From: Pisolithus tinctorius
Taxonomy: Eukaryota; Basidiomycota; Agaricomycetes; Boletales; Pisolithaceae
Reading direction: 5' to 3'
Length of the DNA stretch: 64,000 bases
Assembly: GCA_024663395.1 (NCBI GenBank)
Contig: JANFAH010000096.1
Location: forward strand, 62,001 to 126,000
The notes below the pieces were generated by a model, which was not told where the DNA came from, did no database searches, and worked only from the letters and a program-made list of their open reading frames with translations. Made by a program: the position numbers and the translations under genes. Positions 35,566 through 47,766 of the stretch are shown piece by piece (position 1 is the stretch's first letter; each line of letters starts with the position of its first letter).

Positions 35566-35798
35566 GACAACCCATTTGCAGTAGAAATCACTTATTATAG
35601 TCTTCATTCCATTGTGACTTATGGGGTGAGTAGATACAATGTTGCAAGTATCGTTTGATCCAAATGCTAATAAATACTGCCTCGATTGTAGTGGGCATTC
35701 TGTTTGTCTGGGCTGAAAAATATGCGGCAGTGTAAAAGAGAACTGAAATGAAAAGATGTATGGTTGTTGGGTCTTGATGATTAGTCCAGCCCGCGACA

Positions 35799-37393
35799 TC
35801 AGGGTAAGATGGAATCACCCCAGATGCTCTTCACGGATTCACAACGGACGTCACGCACGTACATACGTAGCCACTGAACCATCTCCTTGCTTATCTGATG
35901 GCAACGTGTCACATCGACGGATGACAGCCGGCGAGGACCGGGCACAGGACTGCTACACCGCGTGAGGCAAGGGAATGGATGTAAGCGGACGCCGAGGCGG
36001 AGGAGACTGGCCGCGGGCCAGGGGTTGCTGAAGATGGTAATTGTGACGGCTTCCCGGAAAGACGAGACTCTACTAGTGTTCGCAAGGCATCCCATTCTAG
36101 TGTGGTACACCCGTCGAGGTTCAGCCGCTCTAGCTTGGGACAAATCCACGGGTGGGAGGCCGGCGGTGCCGCGAGATTCTAAGTTAAATCGATTAGAAAC
36201 CGATCAACATACATTGACCGGGTCCCTACCTTCAGAGGAAGCATGAAATATCTTCTATGTCTATTAACTCCAAAGTCGTAAGTGACATCAGCCGCCTCAG
36301 CAAATTCACGAATTTGGATTCGTTGAAGAGGCTCGACTCGATGCGGAGGTGTTGCAATGGGAGTGACGTCAGGGATTGTTGCCTCAGGTGTTCCAGGATA
36401 GGCGTTAAGTTATCAAGGTAGCTGAGATCGAGGGACTGCAACGCTGGGAAGGTGACCTGGCTCAGGAGTAGCCTCGTACGAATGTTGCCAGCATAATAGA
36501 ATGAGGCCTTGGTCAGTCGTGGAAGCCTTACGACTTGGCCGCGGAAAACTCTTGGTCGTGATGCGTAGATTGTCTACGTCCGCATCTGTCATGTTGCGGA
36601 GTGCGAGCTCCTGTAGGTCGGGACAGCCGCGAAGGACATCAAGCAAGGTCTCTACAGATGGAGAATATCCATTCCAATAACCCCCTAAATGAAGAACGCG
36701 TAAACCAGACATGATCCTTCCATCCCAACCGAAGTTGAAAGACGTGAAAGAACAGGACTGCAAGCGCGGTATAACCATTGAACAGAGGAAGACAGGGGCT
36801 AGCGTGATGATCGTCCTGCATCGAGTGATATATGCAGATCGAGAGCGTCTCGAGGAAGGGAGCATCCTCTCTGCATCGCAGTAGAGCAGCGTGGGCTTGA
36901 GGCCTGTTGGGCACGCTAAGGCGGAAAGACTTCGTGCGCCAAAGAGCGGGTCGAAGAAGATCCATGGCACGAACGATATTCTCTGTGACGGCTGATGGAT
37001 TGTCAACGCGAGGACTGAAGTAATGGTAACGTCCAGGGGAACAGATTTGGAACGAGCGAGCCTCCGACGCGCCTTCTCGATCGAGTCGTGAGGGCTGATG
37101 CAGATTGTCGACCACAGCTCTGGTGTGTTGACAGCGATATCCCTCCAATATCGGCACACCAACATTAACTGATATCATCAACGGTCTTCGTCCCCTGCAT
37201 CGCAAACTCCAGCAACGAAAATCAACGACACGAGTTCTTCGGGTAAACGGAAGATGGGAGACTGAGAACGAACAGCTTGCTCTAGATGTGACTCGAGCTC
37301 CTGGCGTTTACTAAGTAGGGAAGCCACCTGAGTGTCCAGTGAATCAAGGCTTCTCGCAGATGTGAAATTGTCACGTCTGAGCTCTGATTCCAT
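35799..37393 (-). pseudogene. F-box/LRR-like protein gene with multiple frame breaks
   Basis: This is a member of the large Agaricomycete F-box family (substrate adaptors of SCF ubiquitin ligases). The start at 37,393 opens MESELRRDNFTSARSLDSLD, with a coiled segment (LLSKRQELESHLEQAV) followed by the F-box: FRLPEELVSLIFVAGVC, then LVCRYWRDIAVNTPELWSTI. Leucine-rich-repeat-like segments follow: MSGLRVLHLGGYW, CPDLQELALRNMTDADV, LPLQHLRIESSLF and CPKLERLNLDGCTTLEW. The tail is VDVTRCHQISKEMVQWL, ending at 35,799. The sense jumps frame at about 37,195 (with in-frame TGA TGA), 37,024 (a T short) and 36,775, plus probable introns. It could be a pseudogene or a real gene hit by the same indel errors seen in nearby core genes; I lean slightly to errors but label it broken. 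Confidence 0.6.
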
Positions 37394-37450
37394 CCCGGCA
37401 GAGGGGAGAGGTTATGTTTGCGATGAATAGAAACAGGGGCAGTGGATAAA

Positions 37451-37708
37451 TCAGGGGGCCAAGTCAGAGGCGTAAGTGGCGGTCCCAACAGCACCGACAC
37501 CGAGTATCGGGGGTGACCCAATCGATTCACCGACTGCGTGGATATCCTCGTAAGGAGGAGGGGGTGAAGATGGGGACGAGGAGGAAGAGGAGGAGACGCT
37601 TGGTGGTCTGGAGAAATACACAGGATTTCTGGCTGCGAAGCTGGATCGATCTTTGGTAGAAGGAATGACGCGTTCACCGTCGGCGGAGGTAGAAGAAGAC
37701 CACGGCAT
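37451..37708 (-). CDS. Small hypothetical serine/proline-rich protein
   Basis: This uninterrupted 85-residue frame begins MPWSSSTSADGERVIPSTKD. It has a FAARNPVYFSRP segment, a serine run, a PPPPYED motif (a PY-type motif that can bind WW domains) and a hydrophobic Gly/Ala-rich end (PPILGVGAVGTATY). Codon use looks like neighbouring genes. It lies 57 bp upstream of the F-box gene on the same strand and could instead be part of that transcript. No function can be assigned; the call rests on composition and the clean frame only. Confidence 0.35.
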   Translation of the reverse strand: MPWSSSTSADGERVIPSTKDRSSFAARNPVYFSRPPSVSSSSSSSPSSPPPPYEDIHAVGESIGSPPILGVGAVGTATYASDLAP

Positions 37709-38267
37709 GAGACTGGAGAGTGAGGATATAGATTGAGGGTTAATTTGACCACGTTCTGAGTGAGATCAATGGTGGGATAATAACTTCTGGAAGGTGGCAG
37801 GATTGAATGTACATCTGCGAGGGTAAATGGTTCGAGTTGAGATTTAAGGGATGATGAGAGGGGACACGTACATCAAGCCTGTTGTCCATCGCCCCAGCTG
37901 GGAGTGGAGTGGATGTGGAATGGAGTCTTATTAAGTCATGACAAGTACCTGCGAAATATCAGAGCTGGTCGTCATCGCAGTGCACGAGGCTGGGACTCGT
38001 GTCGCTGCAGGAGGGACAATCCGGCCTGAATTGCTTGATGAAGAGCTGCAACGTGGGACGGCAAAAGGGCATCTGAAACACGAGGGCTGGCAACGAGGCA
38101 GCTATTGCCACCTGCAAAGTACCCGATAATGTAACACGTTCCCATCCACCCACCCGGGCTCATTTCGCCTTTTCACATCCACAGCACCCACTGCGGGAAT
38201 CCGCAACACGCGGAACCGATACATACACATGCAAGTCTACTAGTAAACAATCCCATTCATCTCGTCC
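37709..38267. other. Intergenic region, no gene seen
   Basis: This lies upstream of the small ORF and downstream of the PQ-loop gene. Short frames on both strands (37,938-38,163) overlap each other and have no recognisable motifs. Confidence 0.35.
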
Positions 38268-39592
38268 TCATTCATCCACCATCAGCCGAGACACATAACC
38301 GTAATAGAAGAACTGGCCCAGTACCTGGATGCGTTTCAGCCGCGGATAACGCCTGACTCCACATACTAAAATTACAAACACATCGAACACCACTGTCACG
38401 GTACTCCCTGACAAGAAAACAGGTGATATTTAGGGTTCGCCATTAACAATCCACGTACCGGCGAGCCAGCTTGCGTTCCTTATCAGGTAGTCGCGGTCCA
38501 TAGACACCACGCAAATGGACAGGGTGTACGTGATATTTCCAAGGATCGCGAAATAAAAAAGACCTGGTGCTAGACCCTCGCATCTAGTTTGGACGTTCTG
38601 TCTAAAAATTGTCAGTGAAAACACTGCGCCTCCGTAATCACACACACAGATTTGTGGTATTCGAGCGCCGACTAGGTACGTAAGTCCACTGAATCAAATT
38701 TACTATTAGGGAAGGCCGGCGGAACTCACTGTAAGATATGGCACTGGTCCATCCAAGGATCTGGGTCTCCAATTCAACAGAAGTTTCCAGGGACGGATAC
38801 GAGGAGCTTCCGTGATCAATCACTTTGCTTATGAAATAGTCCCGATCCCGCGAGGGCAACATGACAGCAGCGGCCGTATACCGCAGGAATATCTGCGAAA
38901 GTGGTGCCCGTCGACGTTCTCTGCAGGCAGACGTTCGTTCTTCGAGTAGACATGACTGTTCAGATGGACAACCGTTCAGTGCAGCCGTTCTCTGCGCCTT
39001 GCGCTTCCACCTATAATAGTACACCTGAAACAGTAGCATGGAGTCGCATATTGTGTACTTTGGCGTAAAACGTCACGTCAGTCCCGATGTCCATTCAAGG
39101 AAATGGGTAAATACCAACATAGACAGCGAGAATTATCACCGTGGGGACCAGCTGACCGATGACCGCACCCGCAAATTGCACAAATCGCCAAGCACCCATA
39201 TGTATATAAAGAGGGATAGGCCCTCGCCGCTTTGCAGTTGGTAATTCTCTATGAGCTGTGGGAGTATACAACGATCCTAAGAAAAGGGATGGTGAAAAAA
39301 TTACGGGCATCCAGCATGCAAAGCGCACCAGCATGCGGTAGATATGGAGCCGAGCTTCGTTGCAAGACAATATCAGCGAGGATAACCCATTTATAGTGAG
39401 GCGTAGCACGTACGATGTTGCTGGTACATCCCAATCCCCAAGCATGGTCATGGAATACGTTGTTTGATTGAAAGTGGGACACCAGACCTCCTCGGAGAAC
39501 CTGCAGAACCACAAGCAACGATAGAATGCGTCAACACACTCAGGAAGTCTGAGTAATACGTACATTTGGTGTACCCCGTTATCTATGTACAT
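38268..39592 (-). CDS. PQ-loop vacuolar amino-acid transporter (Ypq/Stm1-like), with two one-base gaps
   Basis: This seven-helix PQ-loop protein resembles vacuolar cationic amino-acid transporters (yeast Ypq1-3, human PQLC2). The start is taken at 39,592 (MYIDNGVHQM). The first PQ loop is in LGSISTACWIVVYSPQLIEN, with a 52-bp intron inside, then SGEGLSLFIYIWVLGD. A membrane segment QLVPTVIILAVYY and LLFQVYYYRWKRKAQ follow. The second loop is LGWTSAISYL..RIPQIC and continues TRCEGLAPGLFYFAILGN. The last exons encode STVTVVFDVFVI and VLGQFFYYGY, ending at 38,268. Two places need one base more to stay in frame: a C run near 39,257 and a G run near 39,165. Both lie in strongly conserved segments, so I treat them as sequence errors. 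It is divergent from prohibitin-2, with 115 bp between start codons. Confidence 0.82.
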
Positions 39593-39707
39593 ACGGCACT
39601 TAAAGAGGTTCAACTAGCCACGGTCACGTGGCTTGCCGAAGTGCTTCGGCGGATCGGCATTTGTGCAACGTACGAGCCCACTTGGCCACCAAGTTAATCC
39701 TTCGAAA

Positions 39708-41041
39708 ATGAGTGGTCAGGAAGCTTTCAGGAGGTTGGCACAACAGCTACAAAGGGCTGGCGGTCCTGGGGTGGAAGTGGTTTACCAGGCGGTCCTGTTC
39801 GATTCTTCGCTGGGTCGGGCTTGTTGCTGGCTCTGTTGGTGGCGGTATCCTTCTCAATGCTAGTTTATTCAACGGTTCGTGAGTTTTGCGATTCAGCTTC
39901 TTCTGACTATTGATCATCTATGTACCAGTCGACGGTGGTCATCGAGCGATAAAGTACACTCGGTTAGTTGTAATGGCGTCTGGGTCCGTATCGTTACTGA
40001 CACCTTGCAGTCTACATGGTGTGAAAGACGACGTGTACAATGAGGGACTCACATTATGGTCCGTAGCCTCACCAAATGTCTTTTTCGGCTGCTTTTTACA
40101 TTACTACAGGTCCCTGGTTCGAGACTCCCTCGTCTTTGACATCCGAGCCAAACCTCGTAGTGTTGCTAGTTTGACAGGAACAAAAGGTTAAATATCTTCT
40201 TCTTGGCTTGTCCTTTCTATTATTGACACTGGTGTAGACTTGCAAATGGTGAACATCACTTGCAGAGTGCTCTCTAGACCGTCGATCCAAGCATTGCCAA
40301 GGATTTTCCGTGAGCTTGGGAAGGATTACGACGAGCGTGTTTTACCCTCGATCGTCAACGAGGTCCTCAAGAGTGTGGTTGCGCAATTCAACGCGAGCCA
40401 GCTAATCACTCAGCGTGAAATGGTGGACGAGACTAGCGTTGCTTTCGACGAGCTCCTTTGCTCATTTGTCTTCTCATAGGTCTCCAGGCTGATACGAGAA
40501 AATCTCACACAACGAGCGTTGCGTTTCAATATTGTCCTGGACGACGTCTCCATTACTCATGTTGCGTTCTCCCTGAGTTTACCCATGCCGTGGAAGCCAA
40601 GCAGGTAACTCTGTTGAAAGTTTTTTTCTTACAACATGACTTACCCTCCGGAAGGTTGCCCAACAAACAGCACTTCGTGCGGCTTTCTTGGTAGATCAAG
40701 CAATACAAGAAAAACAGGCAAGCCCAACTCTTTCGCATAACTTTGGCCTCTGAACTCGTAAGTGCAGTCGATCATTGTGCGCGCACAGGGTGAGGCACGC
40801 AGTGCGGAACTAATCGGAGAAGCAATGCGGAATAATAAGGGTTTCCTCGACCTTCGGCGTCTTGAAGCCGCACGGGACATAGCGAACGTATTAGCTAGCT
40901 CAGGCAATCGAGTCATGCTGGATGCACAAAGTTTGCTTTTGAATGGTGGGTCGTTTAAGCACTTATGTTTGCCTCCTTGTAAACATTGTTTTTACAGTTA
41001 CTGGTGAGGACGCCAAGGAGCTTCTCAAAGTTAAAAAATAA
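39708..41041 (+). CDS. PHB2: Prohibitin-2, with several one-base gaps
   Basis: PHB2 assembles with PHB1 into a ring scaffold in the mitochondrial inner membrane. The start at 39,708 reads [20 protein letters not shown] glycine-rich linker and one membrane segment ([16 protein letters not shown]) precede the SPFH domain: [75 protein letters not shown] and [15 protein letters not shown] coiled coil follows with [18 protein letters not shown], and the gene ends TAA at 41,039-41,041. The residues match known prohibitins almost throughout, yet the frame needs single extra bases near 39,770 (G run), 39,836, 40,046, 40,113 (C run) and 40,128 (C run). Several short introns are present. Given the conservation, errors are far likelier than loss of an essential gene. 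Confidence 0.9.
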
Positions 41042-41287
41042 TGTAATGTCGGGGCCACCGTAATTTGAACTTATCCAGCGCATCACATTATGATCTCGTG
41101 CCTCAATATGGGCCCCATTTATCATAGCTATTGCCTTGGGCCTAACGTACCGGTCAGTACTTCCTGCGTGATGTGGTAGTCACGTGGTTGGTCATCTTCA
41201 CGTGTCGACTTCTGGCAACGCGCGTGGCCGAGTTCCACCTCGTTACAATCACAGTGCGTTCCGTTACGGAAGTACTATCTCCACCAC

Positions 41288-44200
41288 ATGGCGCGTAAAT
41301 CTGGCACGAAGAGGCAAAAGTCTATCACATGCAGCTCCGGAGAAGATGCTATCCAATGGATGGACTGGATGTTCCGAATCGTTCTAAACGTGAGGTGGGA
41401 CGTGACCTCAGATCAAGGAGAGGAAGCAGTATCAGGCCCCACGGACTCGGACAGCGTACCCTCGGAGAAGGCAAGTGCATTGTGGGCAGGCTGCTCATCT
41501 CCTTAATTCTAGTCCAGGTCTGTATGGCGGTGTTCTGTCAAAAGTGAGTATTCCTTGGGCATTGAAGTACTTGGGGGGCGGTCGATCGTGTATCAGTGGT
41601 CGTTTAGGTTGCGCATATTATGACCCAGCTACATGCGTGGTCAGTGTACTGGAAGATTCCAGAGAGGCTGGCCACTACGACTTGACCAAAATGCGTTAAG
41701 TGTAGATCTATGGATCAAATTGACCCACTCGTTCTCATGAGGTGACTTCTTGTAGTTGTCGAACAGAGTAGCCCGCGTGTCATCATTACCAGCTCAAAGT
41801 CCGACGACGCTTGCATATCTGTTCTACAGGATTACGGTGCGCTGTTTTCACTTTCTCGAGCGCATATATGAGCTTTTTACGCCGATACTAGCTGAAGCTG
41901 CCGGTAGCATCTTTCAGATCAGACCGCATAGGAATTTGTCCCATCTAAAGGGCGAACGAGTCTGTCCCTTAAGCTCCTGACTGAATTGGAGGGAGGGGTG
42001 TGCAGCTCCGGATACATTCCCAGAGATCTGAGAATGGTTTGATGGGCGCATACAATTTCATGCAAGGACGAAAACAGACATCTGGAGACCCTAACATGAA
42101 GAGATGGAACGCTACTATCCGTCTAGCGAATTTCGCCTCGTTGGAGTCGGCCCCACTCTGTGTACTGCACATATTTTCTGTCCTGTTTAAAGGATTAACC
42201 TCCAGACAGCTCTCTTGCATTGGCGCCCTATCGATTTTCTCACCAGAGAAAGGGCTGCCGGAGAACTGGATCACGATGGTTCAGAAGCACTCGAAATTCA
42301 AAGCATTGAGGCCTTGGTATTGTTCGTCATTTTAAAACACACGACCCAAGCATCCTCACGCCTGGTAGGGATAAAGTCATGCACATCAATGCAGACGCTC
42401 TCCAGTAAGTCAGGATGATATAACCTGTCATTCGATATCAGAACGTCTGCCAAGTTCTTTGCAGGTCTTCGAGAGTGAAAACCACGCCTCGATACATTCC
42501 GAGAAGACCAAAGAGGGGCTCTCACTCTTTGGTGCGAGATTATGAATCTGCTTTCCATAATGCTAGACTGCACATCAGGTATTTTCAATACCACCCGAAC
42601 GGCCTTGGGTCGCTCTCTCCTACGCACATGGCTTTTACGTCCATCCTTATCACTAGAAGTACTGGAGGCTCGTCACACTGCTGTAGAATGCTTCTGCTCC
42701 CAGAGAATACCCCTGCGATTGGTGCCCTGCACACATCTAAAGGGGATCACCAGTGTTCCCAAAACAATGAAAGCGCTGAAATGCGGGAAAGGAACGGCCA
42801 ATGACTGGCAAGCTCTTGTAAAGGTCGTTTTGTGTCCACCCGTGCTTGGCAAGGACTTAAAGACATTGTCAGTTTACGTACCATTCCTCGATGCTATGTG
42901 ATGCGTTGTCCGAGTGTACGGTGCGGGAACGTAGAAGTCGTGAAGAAGGTAGGCTATGCAAACATTTGATGTTCACACTACAGACCATTCCAGTTTATGG
43001 TGCCGTGGACCTCCGTCTCTCAAAGAGATTGGCAATGTCATCAATAAGACGGTTTATTTCCTTTCGCTCTCGGTCTTCCTTGGAACCTCACTCTCCCCTG
43101 AAACAGATCGACTGGGAGGAATCCGCGGAAGTGGAGCGAATTTGCATTCGACCACACATTGATGAAGAGTTGGACAACAGGAAGCACGCGTACTGTGGAA
43201 TCGATTCTGTCTTGGTGCGCGTGCTGGTTTGATTCTCACCCCAACATGTTGCGTCTTACCGCCCTGTAGTCGAAGGTTGCCCAACAAATTTCACAATCTG
43301 TCCGGCTGAATATGCTACCTCCCTTAACGTCGTGTACTTCCCGCAGCTCGGTGCGTCCGCCTCGGCTCTCTGTCAATGGTCAACTAACGGTAACTTGATT
43401 ATTGTTCAAGGGTTCTTGATCACCGTACCTATGCTAGAAGAATGGACATCTGATGCCGGGATTAACGCCCTTGAGGGTTGGAGTTTCCAAGTACGTTAAA
43501 CGATAGTGACGGGGTCTTCGTAGTCGTTCTGAGATTTGTACGGCAGTTCTCATCCGAGTAATGGTTTCTCTTCGAATGTTTGTTATATTTCTATGTGCGA
43601 CCGTCAGGTCTCATGTATACTTCAAGTCTCAGGAGATGCATGGTACATAAGTTTCGGATCAGGAACGTACTGCATTTCTAATCCTGGTGCAGACATGGAT
43701 CATCATATTGGTGATCTACATTCATCAATAGTTGGTGAGTACCTCCACTCTACCTGAAGCGAGCACTAACAACTTCGAAGATCGAGAGATCGAACTCGTG
43801 CAAGAGTTGTTGGAAAAGATCGTACCCTTCCACGATTCCATTATGAACATATGCGACGTTTGCGCGGAACTCGACTGCTTACTTGCTTTCGCCGAAGCAG
43901 CCAGGTCATTCAATTATAGGCGACCGCGGATGGTAGAAGGCTCTATCATGGATATTGTACAAGGAAGGTAAAAACGCAGTAATGTCCGGGTAACTGCTGC
44001 TGCAACCACCATACTAGGCATCCATTGCAAGAACTAGTTGCTGATGCTTTCGTCCCTAACGATGCCCGCTTAGTTGGCGGTATTGGTTTTGGACAGTCCT
44101 ATGTGCCCGATGATGCCTTTAGTGTAGCCGATGGTCTTCCATTCAACAGTGTCGTCCTCTGCACAGGAGCAAATGCATGCGGTAAGGTGAGTCGTCTTCC

Positions 44201-45554
44201 GTTCATTGTCCTTCTGCTGTGATTCATCGTGCACAGAGCGTATACCTGAAGCAGGTCAGTGAAACCTAGTTGCTAATCAACTTTTTCATCGTGTCCCTCT
44301 CGCAGGTTGCATTGATTCAGTACATGGCCCAAGTCAGTGTCAACGCTCTGTTGTCTTGAATCATCTACTAATCACGGCTGCGTTTTGTAGATTGGAAGGT
44401 GAGTGAGCTTCCAACCGGTACGACTCACCTGACCTAGTATGTAGCTTCGTTCCCGCTGAATCTGCTACTCTGGGAATTGTGGATAAAAGTCGAGACATGT
44501 TGTTCCGAGGTGGTATATATGCTGACATGATCCTCAGTTTTTACCCGGATTCAGACAAAGGAATCTGTATCCAAAGTGCGCTATTCTGATCGTTTGATAT
44601 ACTCTCCGTCTCTGATGCTTGTTTAGGTTCAGTCTGCTTTCATGATAGACCTCAGCCAGGTGTCTCTGGCCTTGAGAAACTGTACTTCGAGGTCTCTCAT
44701 CCTTCTTGATGAGTTTGGGAAAGGCACCATCTCCACAGGTAAGTGGACAGCGAAAACGGTATTGGATTTTACCTCATATACGCAGACGGGGCTGGGCTCT
44801 TCTGCGGTGTTGTCAAACATCTTCTCAACCGTGGGGCAGACTGTCCCATGGTTCTGGCAGCAACTCATTTCATGAAGTGTTTCGCAAGGGCTTATTAAAC
44901 CCGGATACACTACCAATTACTTTCTTGCACATGCAAGTTCTCTTCACTTCCAGCAACGGCGATCTCCTCAGCACAGACGGTCTTACGAATCCGGATGTGG
45001 TCGTGGACAGCGAAACACATTCTCGTGCGTCCGTGCCGGGGGAAAGGATTACATACCTCTATCGGTGCGATTATACGATCACTAGTCCACAACGGTAGCT
45101 TAATTGCACAAAAGGGTCGCTCCAGGGTTGTCTTACGGTTCGCATGCTACTCAGTGTGCAGCTATGTATGGACTCCCATCGCATCGTTGCGAGAGCACGA
45201 TATGTCAGGTAAGTAAGCGATTTAGGAAAAACCCTATGCCGTTTTTTTCAGCGTGTTTTTTAAATACCAAATAGCGAACTCCTGGCTACGTACGAACTTG
45301 GAAAGTTGTTGGAGGAACAGATGAGTGAGGAAGAACTCCTTGACCTTCAGGAGGCGGAAAAAGTTGCTCGGAGGTTCCTAGAGTGGGACCTGACCAGCGA
45401 AGAAGCAGCGCACCAGACGGGTGTGAAAGCAAACTGGCACAAATTCTTGGCCGGGAAGTTGATCAAAGCTGAGCATGGAACTTGTGCACAATGCTATCTT
45501 CGGTTAGGCATTTGCGAACCTACCACCTTGGGAGTTGAGCATACTGCTGGGTAG
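41288..45554 (+). CDS. MSH5: Meiotic MutS homologue MSH5
   Basis: MSH5 pairs with MSH4 as MutS-gamma, which binds meiotic recombination intermediates and promotes crossovers rather than mismatch repair. The ATPase domain is diagnostic: GQSYVPDD, the Walker A segment TGANACGKS split by an intron, then YLKQVALIQYMAQ. It continues SFVPAESATLGIVDK, FTRIQTKESVSKVQSAFMIDL and the Walker B LILLDEFGKGT, followed by an ADCPMVLAATHFHEV segment. Upstream are LGCAYYDPATCVVSVLEDS, FGVRDYESAF-like core segments and TALGRSLLRTWLLRP. The clamp/lever region has IDWEESAEVERICIRPHIDEEL. The last exon encodes ARYVSELLATYELGKLLEEQM and may end near 45,470 in another frame, so the 3' limit is approximate. The 5' end is uncertain: Met codons at 41,288 and 41,329 are both possible. 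At least fifteen short introns are inferred. Confidence 0.9.
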
Positions 45555-46388
45555 ATGATGAGTTCACGTTAACAGTCAATATGATTTTTCTTCCACGTAA
45601 TTTGGGTATAGGCAGAAAACAACTACGATAGATTACTGGCTACATTCAGGTACTTCAAGTATCACAAGCCTAAAAATCTAGATGCTCTTACCCTGACAGG
45701 ATTAAAATGTTGGGAAATGACACATTACATATATTGGCCCTCCGGGCGCTCCTGGACGCACGGGGCGGAGACTCGTGATGCAGTTGGTCGCGAAATATAC
45801 AGAAAATATACATGTCCTTTCGGTGTGGAAAGTCAGGCAGAAAGAGAAAAATTATACATCTCCTTTCATTATGGAATGTCAGGCGGAAACAACGCCATTC
45901 TTGGCTGTTGAAATACATATAATAGTGAGGGACATGTAACAGAACACTCATGAACCTGAAGAGCGTCAATGCACAGTGCACGCCGCAGATCATTATTCAG
46001 TACCACGTTGTGATGTCCCGAACGTGTACTCTCAGCATAAAAACTCATAGCCAATTGCACCATTGTCACTGGCACCCACATCATCGACATACAAGTGGTG
46101 CATGCCACTGTGCATGGTTTTCAAGCACAGACCCAAATATGTGCTTCCAGGTGGTCTGCACGATGATGCATAGTGTAAGATGCAGAAAACCCCAACCTAC
46201 TGAGAGGCAACCCCAAAGGAGACCTATGCACGTGACCGGGGCCTCCGGTCCGGTATGATCGGCGGTCACAAAGAGTTTACAGACCTGGGCCTAACGGCGT
46301 CCAGGAATTAAGCACACATTGGTTCTTGGTAAGGTTTGCATATGTGGTTGAGAATGGGTAGTTATGTTTCCTCAACCGTTCGTGCCTC
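45555..46388. other. Intergenic region, no gene seen
   Basis: This lies between convergent MSH5 and the methyltransferase gene. Several short overlapping frames have no recognisable motifs. No tRNA or rRNA could be folded by eye. Confidence 0.4.
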
Positions 46389-47183
46389 CTAATATACCCC
46401 AGGAATCAACCGATAGGGCACCTTCTTCGCCCACTCTCTCCATTCCTTCCCGAAGCTCTTCTCAAGCATCGCATCCTCGTGGTTCACGCGTAAGATCCAC
46501 ACGTATCCCACCGACAACATGAACGCCCTCGCTGCCCATAGCACACGCGTCATGGCATGTTCATCAGCGGGCAGTAACCCAGAGCACGTAACAAGCCACG
46601 AATTCCTATCGAACCAAACAACATCTGGCCAGTCTGCATGAGCAGGCATGCCGAATAGCTCGGGTGCCGTACAATCGAGTATGGACCAGACGTGATGAGT
46701 TTATGATCGTCCCGAATACTTAGTTCGAAGGTAAAGAACCGTCCGAGGACATTGTAGCAGTGTCGTCGAAGCATCGCCCCGGCAATCGTCAGACATGTGC
46801 CGAAGAGAAATGCCGGTGAGAGCATGCCGACTTGTGTGATGGCCTGACTGGGAGGCTGGTGGGAATGCACCAGTAGGATTACGAGCCAGTGGCGCACGGA
46901 AGGTGGGCACAGATCACTCCCAGCCAACACAGCAACAGCTTCTATGACCCCCAACAAACAGCTTATAATCTAGGTAAGTTGAACAGTCAGTGATCGACTA
47001 CGTTTGTTGTTTCAGAAAGCCTGTTACCTTCCATGGCACACCAAGAAAAGGAAGCCCACCGGTAATTGACCGAGAGGGCTCATACCGCCCTTTGGTCAGT
47101 GGTTTGTCAGGAGTTGGCAGGACACCTTGTACGATCGCTGAGGCTGTCAAAGTAAGAATCCCCTTGCAAATGGGCGCTGTCAT
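46389..47183 (-). CDS. Isoprenylcysteine carboxyl methyltransferase family protein
   Basis: This is a multi-pass endoplasmic-reticulum enzyme family (Ste14/ICMT) that methylates the C-terminal prenylcysteine of CaaX proteins. Three exons join in phase. The start is 47,183 (MTAPICKGILTLTASAIVQG, a hydrophobic first segment). An intron after VPWK leads to IISCLLGVIEAVAVLAG. A 47-bp intron (about 46,554-46,600) then leads to ARAFMLSVGYVWILRVNHED. Family signatures are FLFGTCLTIAGAMLRRHCYN, LGRFFTFELSIRDDHKLIT, the SAM-binding GPYSIVRHPSYSACLL, and the C-terminal VNHEDAMLEKSFGKEW followed by VPYRLIPGVY. Length is about 215 residues, typical for the shorter basidiomycete members. Whether this copy acts on CaaX proteins or is a divergent paralogue cannot be told; a CaaX substrate candidate lies in this same window at 18,730. 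Confidence 0.82.
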
Positions 47184-47766
47184 CGTTTTCGCCGAGCTGA
47201 AGGTGCGATTTCAGCGTCTATCCAAGCTGCGCATGTTAGTTGTGATTGAGACCTTAAACAGTTCTGCCGATACTAGCGCCTTCAGATAACAAAAATAAAA
47301 CCGCGAGTTGCCCAACATCGAATGTCCAATCATCAGTGTATAGCGCAGGGAAGGAGACAGGAATAACCCACTACTAAGAGGACAGGGGTAGTAAGCAATG
47401 CAATACAATCGAAGCAGGCCAGCCCGTGGTGTATCGTATTAGAAAAAGAAGTGTGCATGAGGAGCGTTTGTAAAGCGGCCTCCGTTGGCCAGCCGACCAA
47501 CCTATGCACCAACGGACATTGTAGCAACGTAACTACGCAGCTAGAATATTACTGAGGTGGATGGAACCCGGTCATAGACGAAATCAAGCAAAAAAGGTAG
47601 AGGGATATATTGATGAGAATGACAAAAAGAAAAAGGTGAAATAAAGATAGCACCAAGTGATCGTCGAAATCTAAATGCGATGGTGACAACAAGATAGCCC
47701 CAAATGACAACGAACCAAGGCAACGAGAGGAGTTGGAGGTAGACCAGTTGGCAAGGAAGGGACGTA
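47184..47766. other. Intergenic region, no gene seen
   Basis: This is the upstream region of the ICMT-like gene and downstream region of the Msb2-like gene. It contains A-rich stretches (about 47,580-47,650) that probably belong to the mucin gene's 3' untranslated region. Confidence 0.4.

Noticed and set aside
46250..46340. Possible small RNA gene
   Set aside because: I could not fold a cloverleaf or find 5S rRNA control boxes.
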